From: Anniella stebbinsi
Taxonomy: Eukaryota > Chordata > Lepidosauria > Squamata > Anniellidae
Direction: 5' to 3'
Length of the DNA: 64,000 nucleotides
Assembly (NCBI GenBank): GCA_029215795.1
Contig: JARDYH010000004.1
Span: 110,380,001 to 110,444,000, forward strand
The position numbers and the translations under genes are program-made. This document shows positions 55,991 to 64,000 of this stretch, piece by piece (position 1 is the first letter of the stretch; each line of letters opens with the position of its first letter). The notes under the pieces were generated by a model, which was not told the origin of the DNA, did no database searches, and saw only the letters and a program-made list of their open reading frames with translations.

Positions 55991-56439
55991 TTGGTTGTTT
56001 GCTGTTTCATCCAAATTGCCAAACTATTGTTTGCTCTTGCCTTGGAAACCAGGATCAAACAAACAGTTCTGGTTGGCAGAGCAAGGGCAAGCCATTGTTT
56101 CCCAGTTCAGGCAAGCTGCATTTTTTCAAAAAACAGGAAAGGAATAAGGGGAAATTTCTGGATGTGAGGGAGGAGTGAGAGGAGGAGCCTGTAAGCCAAG
56201 GTTTCTTGAAGGCTCAGTCATACAGCACCAACCCATGGTTTGGTGTTATACCCGAATGGGTCCATTGATAACCTACATGCAGGTTTTATATTCTTTCAAT
56301 TATGAAAGGCTTATCATGTAGGAAACACAAGCTTGCATCCAGTGTTAGTCTAATTTAAGTTCCATTGATTTGGATGGGTCTAATCTAAGCAGGACAAACA
56401 TTGGATGCAATCCATTCACCATGTGAATTATGCGCAGGG

Positions 56440-56580
56440 GGCGGAGGTGGCCGCGTTAGTCCACCATAGCAAAAACAACAATGTGTCTTGTGGCACCATG
56501 AAGATGAAGAAATTTATTATGGCACAAGCTTTCATGAATGGCAGCCCACTTCAACAGTTGCATGAGTGATATGGTTCATC
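56440..56580. repeat. Dispersed repeat of unknown class
   Basis: GGTGGCCGCGTTAGTCCACC, ATGTGTCTTGTGGCACCATG, TTATTATGGCACAAGCTTTC and CAGCCCACTTCAACAGTTGC form a phrase I know from many reptile loci (a mobile repeat, class not recalled with certainty). No ORF. Confidence 0.4.
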
Positions 56581-56689
56581 TGCATTCATTAGATGTGTGT
56601 GTGGGGGGGGGGGAGAGTTATCATTTTGAAAGTAAGTCATCCAGGTTCATTTGCAAATTAATAGGATCTATTTTCAATACAACCCACCT

Positions 56690-57195
56690 CCTCTACATTG
56701 GCTGTCATTTGTAATTAAATACATTTCCAAAACTCTTTTAAAAGAGAGTCTTAGAAGCTTAAGTGCAGACTTGGCAACAAGAGTTCGGAGGCCCTGTGAT
56801 TAATTATATGGTATGGATGGATGGTGTCTCAAGCAGCAGTGGAAAGATGAGAGACCCTAAGCCACAATTTACAATCGGATGTGTGTGATCTTAGCCTTTT
56901 AAGTCTTGATTAAAGGAAAAATTAATTGCATAAATTGCATGTTTTCAAGTTGGCCCTTTGTTATCTTGAGGCTTGCAACATTCTTAGTGTAGCTGAGGTG
57001 ATTTATGACCAAGGAGACATCTCTCTCTCTCTCTCCCTCCCTTGGTGAACTGAACTACCTCTGCATGCTGAAATTCTATGGCATTTATTTGACATCTCAG
57101 CGGTTTAGTAATGGTTGGATGAAAGCTTCCCTGTGGTATCGTTACAGCCACCGAATGCACACGCTCCTCAAGCTCCAGTTAAAATAAGTCATTCT
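56690..57195. promoter_or_regulatory. Candidate conserved non-coding element
   Basis: Repeat-free apart from a short CT tract (57019-57038). Rich in AT-core words: TTTGTAATTAAATAC, GTGATTAATTATATGG, AAAAATTAATTGCATAAATTGC (POU and homeodomain-like), TTGTTATCTTGAGG (GATA-like). A (TTTA)n tract ends it at 57197-57223. Regulatory function is a guess based on composition. Confidence 0.28.
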
Positions 57196-57656
57196 GATTA
57201 TTTATTTATTTATTTATTTATTTGAAAAAGAACCTAGAAACAAACAGCACCTGTACACAAAGATAAATATTCATCCTCATCTTGAAGAAAATAGATTATC
57301 AAGGCAGAAATAGCATTATAAACAGGAGGGCATTGCCCTGATCTGGCAAGAGAGATCCATGTGCAAAAATAGGCTTCTGCATGCACAAACGAGGCAGAAG
57401 CTAACGGATATGTGACGCTTGCCCAGGCTCCTTGGAAAAGACTGCAGACACATGTTTCCTCATATGGAACCACTAGCAATTGCACATGAATAGCAGTGTG
57501 CAAGCTGGGCTGGGCTGGGGGAATTACATATATCCCAGATGGTGTACATTAGGGGTGGGAGAAGGTAGACCTCTGGATGATTTGCAGTGGATTGATAAAG
57601 CTTTCTGACTTCCAGTTGTTTAACTATAGCAACAACAAAAATGCTTTTGTTTCTTT

Positions 57657-57938
57657 AGCTTGGTTCACACAACACACTAACCCAACATGGGTTATCGTGT
57701 TGTTAGAACGCAGCACATTTTCCACAGCGTAGGTTAAGGTGTTGTCTAATGACACATTTTCTTCAGGGCATCTTGTTCGCCATGCATTGTGGTTTATTTC
57801 TCCCAAACCAGCCACCTTGAGAACCCAGTGCTGCATTTAGACAATACGATAAGCTACTCTGCGGAAAAAGTGATGCGTTCAGACAACACAATATCCCACA
57901 GTTCAACAACAACCCACACTGTTGTGTGAACTCAGCCT
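57657..57938. mobile_element. Foldback MITE, family D-related
   Basis: AGCTTGGTTCACACAACAC at the left, GTTGTGTGAACTCAGCCT at the right, with more ACAACACaaT-type motifs inside (57840-57855, 57882-57895). TTCTTT is repeated at both borders. About 282 bp; a long relative of the family D type. Confidence 0.65.
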
Positions 57939-57984
57939 TTCTTTTTCTGATTCAGGGTACTGAAATGAGGGAAGCTCAGCTAAA

Positions 57985-58300
57985 CTAGGGTGGACACTTG
58001 CACAGTACCAGAGAGAGAGAGAGAGAGGGAGAGAGGGAGAAACACATCGCCCAAATAATAGAGGACAAAAAAAGGAGACTGCTTTACATAAAATGTTCAT
58101 ATGCTATCAATGAAAAATTAGAAATGGTTACTATATTTTAAATAGAAATACAGAAGTACATGTCACCATAGTGGGGAAGAAGGTGGCCTGCTCCATCTGC
58201 TGTGCAGCTGCTAACAGTTGATAGACTATGTCAAGGCCCCTGCTTTCCCATCCTGATCTTTAAGCCAGACATGGACAATTTTAGGTGGCTTGTCAACAAC
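57985..58300. repeat. Dispersed repeat, family J copy 3
   Basis: TAGGGTGGACACTTGCACAG, a GA tract (58010-58040), AAATTAGAAATGGTTAC, AAATAGAAATACAGAAG and TCACCATAGTGGGGAAG correspond in order to copy 1 at 15958. Confidence 0.5.
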
Positions 58301-58979
58301 CCCAACAACCCACCCTCACTGGATTCACATACAATGAGGAGCTATGGCATGCTCCTGCCACACCCTGAATATTCAAAATGGCTGTTGTGACAAGAAGCCC
58401 TGTGGGGAAATAGCTTTAAAATATGTTTCTACCTTGAGACGCTTTTCTTGCAGTAATGTAAAAATAAATTCATCTAGATAAGTTAGGCCATGAAAAATGA
58501 AATTTGTTTTCTAAAAAAACCACGGATGACCTAAATGGTGAATTCTGACAACAGCCGAGAAAACAGCATAACAAGAAAAGGCTTTGCAGAATATTGATTT
58601 AATGCATCGCTTAAGCAACAGAATATCTCAAACTAGCATTATCCATGCTCTATTTCCTTGTAACTTGGACAGTTTATCTATTCACTTCTCTCAAAGGAAC
58701 ACACACATATTTCTACATGAATTGCTTCTATCTGAAGCATAGCTGTTCGCCATAGAGTCAAAATGGAATTTCTACTCAACTCAACTTCTGTGATAGATGT
58801 ATGTCCTCAAATCTTCAAAGTAAGGTAGCTTCCACAATGGGGTCCTTTAGCACTGCTGAGGCCTTGCCTTTCCACAATAAAGTGGGAACGGATTTAAAAT
58901 GGTGGTTTCACAAGGCAATACTACTATATTCCCTGTGAAAACAACAACAGCAGCAGCAGCAACAACAACAACAGTCCTC

Positions 58980-59062
58980 ATGGGCATGATCCTATGTATG
59001 TTCACTCAGAAGTAAGTCCCATCACATTCAAAGAGACTTACTTCCTAGAGAATGTGCATAGA
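58980..59062. mobile_element. Small foldback MITE
   Basis: ATGATCCTATGTATGTTCAC and TCAGAAGTAAGTCCCATCAC are followed by AGAGACTTACTTCCTAGAG and TGTGCATAGATGTGCAGTTAG: two facing arms of about 40 bp. The layout is typical of a very common squamate mini-repeat; the same arm occurs near 47640 and 47780. Confidence 0.6.
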
Positions 59063-59204
59063 TGTGCAGTTAGCAAATATCTCCCTGCTTCCCACAGCAA
59101 TGCCAAAGGCTGATTCTTCCTCTCTATCCAGTGCTATCTACATCTCCAGCCCCATCTCAACAGATCACCCAGGCTGGCAAGGGTACAAGAAGTGAAGGGG
59201 GACC

Positions 59205-59560
59205 AGTATTTATTTATTTTATTACATGTTTATACTGCCCCAATAGCCGAGGCTCTCTAGGCAGCTCACAACTCAAACCATAAAATACAACACATTAAAT
59301 CATAATATAAAGCTTTACAAGTTTAAAAATAACACATAAAACCCAAATAAACCCAATATCAGTTCCAGCCCAGGGATAGCCTGTGGGAAAAGATGTGTTT
59401 TCAGGAGACGTTTAAAGGATGTTACATTTTCCGCCTCCTGAACCACAAGAGAGAGGGTTTTCCAGATGGTGGGTGTCACTACAGAGAAAGCCCACCATCA
59501 AGGTTCTTCATGGCAACATTCCGTTCCTTTTGGAATGACCAGCAAGGATGAGGATGCCTC
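59205..59560 (-). mobile_element. LINE-like 3' region, family K
   Basis: TATTTATTTTATTACATG, TACTGCCCCAATAGCCGAGG, CTCTCTAGGCAGCTCACAAC, an A-rich region, then TTTTCAGGAGACGTTTAAAGG and TTCCAGATGGTGGGTGTCAC. Minus orientation, 3' end at the left. No coding frame survives. Confidence 0.6.
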
Positions 59561-59741
59561 TGTCTCTCCAAGGAGACCACTCCCTCTTTTGCTGGCTCTT
59601 CTCCACTGGCTCTTCTCCAGTTCCTCTGCCTGTCCTCTCTGGCTGCTGCAGTTCCTTTGTATGGCATGCAATTTTTTTTAAAGTATTTTATTTAAGAAGC
59701 ACAAGGTAATGATAATATAACAACAAAAACCTCAACACACA

Positions 59742-59968
59742 GGCTGAATTCAGATGACACAATAAGCAACTGGGGGGCGGGGGACAATCGTCAGTTGTAT
59801 TGACTATCGTGTCATCCAAATGCTGCCATAGTCAACTCAGCGCTGATCCTAATCCACACCACAGTTGATTATTTATTACCATGTTGTGTGGGGAGTACCC
59901 CCTAGATGAACAACTGTAAAGTTGGTTATTACCCCACCATTGACTATCGTGTTGTCCGAATTCAGCCA
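59742..59968. mobile_element. Composite foldback MITE, family D copy 2
   Basis: GGCTGAATTCAGATGACAC at the left, GTGTTGTCCGAATTCAGCC at the right; ACA on both sides may be a 3-bp target duplication. Reverse orientation relative to 32265-32488, with only scattered differences over about 225 bp, for instance in GATCCTAATCCACACCACAG (shared) and a GGGGGGCGGGGG tract in place of a pure homopolymer. Confidence 0.87.
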
Positions 59969-60352
59969 CAGTCTGTTTTACCCATCACAGATTCCATACA
60001 TATTTTAGAATTGTTGCCCCTGAACGTACTCTGGTTGTATACATTTTAAACTCTGTTACAGCCACAAAATCATCACTTATGAGCCTTGCTGGTTATTACA
60101 CCCTTCCTAAAATAGGACTGCACACTCAGTGGATGCTGGTCTGCAGACCTTGCATTAATGCATGAAATAAAGGGGAACCACATTTCACCTGCTTGATAAA
60201 GATAAAGAACCATCAGATAGAAGAGCTGGGCCCTGAAATTGCCCATCAACAGCATCCAGAAAGCAGATTGAGTAAAGCATACCGGTCACTGGGTCACAAT
60301 CTTCTATGCTATGGGAGATAGTATATCTATCTAAATATAATATATAATTTCT

Positions 60353-60379
60353 AAATAATAATAATAATAATAATAATAT
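60353..60379. repeat. (ATA)n microsatellite
   Basis: About eight ATA units between AT-rich flanks. Confidence 0.88.
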
Positions 60380-61490
60380 ATTATATGTAATTTCTTACCG
60401 TAAGAATTTCTACATTTGCACCTATACATGTAAATAAGAATGTGCAGATTCTATGCAAATCACGGTACTCTTCCCCCCTTTTTTGAGGGTGATGCATTTC
60501 CTCTTTCTTTGGTTATTTATAAGGTGCTACTTTAATGGCCAAGCAAGCAGATTAAGGCAAGAGTCCAGGACAGGCCGAAGACTTTTTGGTGGATAAGGAG
60601 AGATGGTACCTTTCATTCCACATACAGAAGATGACCAGATTGCCGATTGAATCTTAGTGCTACAGTGGCAATGGGACAATTCTCCACCATTACCTGAAGG
60701 CTTCAGGCTAGCTTTAAGGGCCACAGGGCTGGCTTCATGGCACACATAGCTCCAGTACCTCACTATCTTTCCCTGCCATCCCACCCCCATTTACTGCCTG
60801 GGGAGGCTCTATTAGCTGGCCTAGCAATAGGGCTAGCCCTGCTGAAGAGTCATTACATTTTAAGCTTGGCCTGGAAAGCTTTTGCTGTCATGCCACTCTG
60901 CCGCAATTTTCCACCACAAGGCCAGTAGAGCTGGGCATGTAGAAAGTTGGCCTTGTGGTGGAAAAATTGCTGCAAAAATATGCATATTAGGCAAAATTGC
61001 GACAAAAATGCATGTATTGGGGGGAATGCACACAAATGTTCATGCAAACAAAATTCAAGATTGGAAAAAGAAGAAACTGAGAGAAATTGAAATTATCATC
61101 TTGTCATGAAATTGTTATGAATAGCACCTATACGATAAGGCTGGGCAGGAAGAAACTGGTTAGAAAAACAATAGCTCAACAAGTGTTTTGCCTGTCTGTG
61201 CTCTAGAGAGGTTTATGGTAGGAATGTGTTTAATTTTTAAAAGTCACCCCACATCAGGTCTCAAGAAACACTGAACACTGAAATGCAACCGGCTATGAAC
61301 GACATCACCCAATTGCTGCATGAAAAGTGAATGAAAGAAGAACAAAAACATTCTGGAGAAAAAAGCTAGTATGGAAGCACCCTAGGATTTTGATTCTAAA
61401 AAAAAAATCTGACATGAAATTTGAATAGATAGCTGTACTGAACACTGACCAATGCCAATGTGTGTATGTGTGTATCAGGCAGGACTCTGA
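60380..61490. other. Non-coding DNA, no gene seen
   Basis: At 60890-60970, CCGCAATTTTCCACCACAAG and CTTGTGGTGGAAAAATTGC form a short inverted repeat. Short ORFs only, none recognised. Confidence 0.45.
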
Positions 61491-61499
61491 AGCAGCTAT

Positions 61500-61617
61500 C
61501 CAGGTGAATCTGGGAATAGGGTTCAGCACCTTGGCCAGCTCCTTTAGAGTTCTGGCTGGTTCTGACTGAAACCCGGAATGGTTTCACAGCCCTACTGATA
61601 TCAGAGCCACCAGCCAG
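61500..61617. mobile_element. hAT-type MITE, family G copy 4 (truncated)
   Basis: GGTTCAGCACCTTGGCCAGC, TTTAGAGTTCTGGCTGGTTC, TGACTGAAACCCGGAATGG and ATCAGAGCCACCAGCCAGCC: the right half of family G. The left half is missing. Confidence 0.65.
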
Positions 61618-61693
61618 CCTTCAGCTTGGGAATCTTAAGAACCAGCTTCTACAGGGATGACTTCGGCTAATGGGCTGTATAGAAATGCAGTAA

Positions 61694-61727
61694 ATACATA
61701 CATACATACATACATATATACATACAA
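61694..61727. repeat. (CATA)n microsatellite
   Basis: Seven or so CATA units with one TATA interruption. Confidence 0.88.
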
Positions 61728-61789
61728 ACAGCTTTGGCATGCTGTGCTTTCATCATGTCTGCTCTCCCCTTATGGTCCGTGAAGTGGGT

Positions 61790-61870
61790 ATGGGCATATG
61801 TTGCTAGTATATCGCTTGAGATGCCCTCCTGCCCTTTTCTACCCCTGCAGTTCTATGATTCTGTAAATTA
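61790..61870 (+). mobile_element. CR1-like LINE terminus
   Basis: GATGCCCTCCTGCCCTTTTC and CTGCAGTTCTATGATTCTG are the last bases of an amniote CR1-type 3' UTR. Only about 80 bp are left. Confidence 0.55.
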
Positions 61871-62437
61871 TTAAGGATGGTCACTTCAAGCAACAAAGGA
61901 CTGGCTGTCTTCTGTCAAAAATGATCTCTATTTTACAAGCAATTTGGAAAACATCTAAATTCTAGGTTGTGTTTGTTAGGAGGCAGCTATCTGAAATGGT
62001 TAAGCCTGCTGCATTTGGCACGTTCATAAGCTTCCAAAAGAATACAACTCCTTACATAAAATGTAAAATAATTTCTTGGGTGGCAAGGTGTGGGCGGGAT
62101 GTTAAAGAAATGGGCCGGGCAGATGGGATTCAGATGGAAGTCTGAATGAACACCTTGTTGATTTCAGACCACCCAAAAAAGGGGAATAAGAGCCAGAAAG
62201 AGCCAACAACCCAAACTGATGAGTAAAACTAGGGTTTCTAAGAGATTAACATGTCAGAAATAAAAGGGGTGGTCTGAACTTGAAAAGTCTAACATATATG
62301 GATATCAATTATGTCCTATTGAAATATCATATTGAAAGGAAGAATGATCTGTGGAACTTTTCAAGCTAGCCTTTTAAAATAAGCAATGTCTGTCAACATT
62401 CTGTTAAGGAAGCTATCAGGGCTTCAATTATCAAAGC

Positions 62438-62505
62438 AATATTTAAAACTGGGGATATTAATAATTGGATAATAATATTTAAAACTGGGGATATTAATAA
62501 TTGGA
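62438..62505. repeat. Two-unit tandem duplication
   Basis: A 32-bp unit (AATATTTAAAACTGGGGATA, TTAATAATTGGA) at 62438-62469 is repeated without change at 62474-62505 (period 36). Confidence 0.9.
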
Positions 62506-62561
62506 GATGTACAAACAACCCTCCCCAAAAACGCTCACTAAATTTATCAAAAGTCTTTTCA

Positions 62562-62665
62562 GGCACAATCCTATGCAGGTTTAGACAGAAAAATTACCTA
62601 CAATCCCCAGCATGCCCCAGCCAGCCTTTCTTCTGTCTAAACATGCAGAGGATTGCACCTTTAAA
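62562..62665. mobile_element. Short foldback MITE
   Basis: AGGCACAATCCTATGCAGG and TTTAGACAGAA at the left, TTCTGTCTAAACATGCAGAG and GATTGCACCTTT at the right; arms of about 30 bp with a few mismatches, centre with CCCCAGCATGCCCC. About 104 bp. Confidence 0.8.
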
Positions 62666-62729
62666 TGCTCATTAAAATCCTTTGACATTTTGCACAAGCA
62701 GCGATCACTACATTAGCCACATGTTTTGA

Positions 62730-63010
62730 TTTTATTTATTTATTTATTTTTATATATATTTATTTACATTTGTATACTGCCCCAAAGCCGAAGCTTTCTG
62801 GGCGGTTTACAAAAAATAAAAGATTGAACATTAAAAAGTCAATATACAAAATTTAAAACCTTAAAACATAAACAGCTGATATTTAAAACATTTTAAACTT
62901 TTAAGCCTGGCCAAAAATTCAGTTAAAAACCTCAACTTAAGCTGTTAAAATGCCTGGGAGAAAATAAAAGTTTTGACCTGGCACAGAAAAGATAACAGTG
63001 TTGGTGCCCT
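62730..63010 (-). mobile_element. LINE-like 3' region, family K
   Basis: (TTTA)n tract, TTTGTATACTGCCCCAAAGC, CGAAGCTTTCTGGGCGGTTT, an A-rich stretch, AAATGCCTGGGAGAAAATAA and GGCACAGAAAAGATAACAGTG. Same order as 41520-41770. Minus strand, 3' end at the left. Confidence 0.62.
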
Positions 63011-63444
63011 TGTAAATTATATTGTACAATTTACTGAAAGTTTGTCCTCCCCAACCCTTTGACAACTCCACTAAAAAAATTAGGCTTTAGGCCCCTTCCA
63101 CTGCATTTAAGCTTGAAAAGAGCCTCCATTACTACCAAAAGACATTTTTTAAAGCCTCATCGCAACATGTAGGAAACATATTTTGGGAGGTCACTGCTGG
63201 AAACGGAAGGGCTAACCCTCCCTTCCTCAATGTTGTGACCTCCCAAAAAGAAGTCAGCTGTCTGTAATGCAATCGAGGTTTTTAAAAGCCTCCATTGTTA
63301 CTGATGGAGGTGTTTTAAAAAGATTGAATTCAGTGGGAGAGGGGAGGTGTGTGAATGACAGAGAATGAGTTTATTTCAGTGAGTGAGTATGTCAGTAAGT
63401 CTATATGTTAGAGATGTCAATAAGTTTATATGTGAGTGAGTACA

Positions 63445-63941
63445 GGGCCATTTCTACACCAGCCCTTTTTCCGGGGGTTCTCCAATGATGCACAGGAACT
63501 CCTGGGGGCAGGAGGGATGGGCACAGGCTTTTCCAGGGATAAAGAAACCCTGAGGAAACCCGATTCTTCCAGCGGTCCCAGGACCGTCCCGAGACTGTGG
63601 GAGGCGTGGGTGCCCATACTGCCTGGTGCCTGCTTACTCGCAAGTAAGCACAGCACCAGAAACTGGCATGGAGCTATTCCGTGCAGCTCTATGCCCATCA
63701 GGGAAGAGGGGGACATGGCAGGGTGGATTTTTTAGGGAAAAAAACCTAATGTTTTCAATGGAGCAGGGCCTCGCTCATGCGTGACCAGCCCCACTGCTTT
63801 TTTAAAAAAAGCACCTGCAACATCCCTGCTTCCTCCGGAGACGTTGCGAGCCGCATGTGCATGCTGGGGGAGGCTCTCACGATCAGGATATTATGAGACC
63901 CCCTCTCCCTTCCAAAATGCCGGGAGGTGTAGAAAAAGCCT
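63445..63941. mobile_element. GC-rich foldback element, family C copy 3
   Basis: About 497 bp. GGGCCATTTCTACACCAGCC at the left, GGAGGTGTAGAAAAAGCCT at the right. GATGCACAGGAACTCCTGGG, CTTTTCCAGGGATAAAGAAA and CTTACTCGCAAGTAAGC match copy 1 (15049) in the same orientation. ORFs on both strands (63401-63643, 63426-63716, 63436-63735) are artefacts of its composition. Confidence 0.8.
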
Positions 63942-64000
63942 AGGTCAATATGTTTGCATGGGAGAGATTCTGTATATGAGTGGATTCGGTGAGTTTATAT

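Noticed and set aside
1..64000. A new multi-gene system such as a defence island, biosynthetic cluster or operon
   Set aside because: No intact protein-coding gene could be supported anywhere; the organised signals are transposable elements and simple repeats.

Overview
The window looks like gene-poor, repeat-rich DNA from a vertebrate nuclear genome, most likely a squamate reptile (lizard or snake). The pointers are tRNA-derived SINEs resembling the squamate Sauria SINE (A box, B box, a GTGACnTTGGGCCAGTCAC-like core, an AT-rich tail and 10-bp target duplications), a decayed CR1-type LINE, CR1 3' ends finishing in TCTATGATTC, abundant short microsatellites and many foldback DNA transposons. 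I see no bacterial gene, operon, rRNA or CRISPR array. No open reading frame in any frame looks like an exon of a host gene, and the longer ORFs fall mostly inside repeats. The segment is intergenic, or inside a very long intron.

Non-autonomous DNA transposons (MITEs) dominate. Family A is a palindromic hAT-type element with ten copies. Five of these are exactly 320 bp, and seven have perfect or near-perfect 8-bp target duplications. Families G and H, and one large copy at 55166-55794, are further 8-bp-duplication (hAT-like) elements. Families B, C, E and F share a terminal TCTACAC motif; B1 and F have TTA 3-bp duplications and E has a 3-bp duplication, which suggests PIF/Harbinger. Family D is modular: an 86-bp solo foldback at 10604-10689 recurs as one end of two about 225-bp composites.

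Layout. 1-7 kb: A1, A2, H1, E, one family I copy, A3. 7-12 kb: LINE-like remnants, the D solo, the second family I copy. 12-21 kb: A4, a Sauria-like SINE, four B/C-type foldbacks, F, and a retroelement with an 11-bp target duplication. 21-28 kb: SINE and CR1 ends, C4, mostly featureless DNA. 28-30 kb: a MIR-like SINE split by a family G element, then a block that looks like a conserved non-coding element. 31-38 kb: A5-A8, D1 and small foldbacks. 38-46 kb: family G pair, LINE tails, B4 and the CR1 LINE fragment. 47-56 kb: A9, A10, B3 and the large hAT-like element with an inner hairpin. 56-64 kb: possible regulatory DNA, D2, LINE tails and a terminal C copy.

No genes work together here. What the window records is successive waves of transposition, visible as nested insertions (G in a MIR-like SINE, D in repeat J, B4 in a CT tract). 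All family names are labels for this window; assignment to named repeat families needs a library search.
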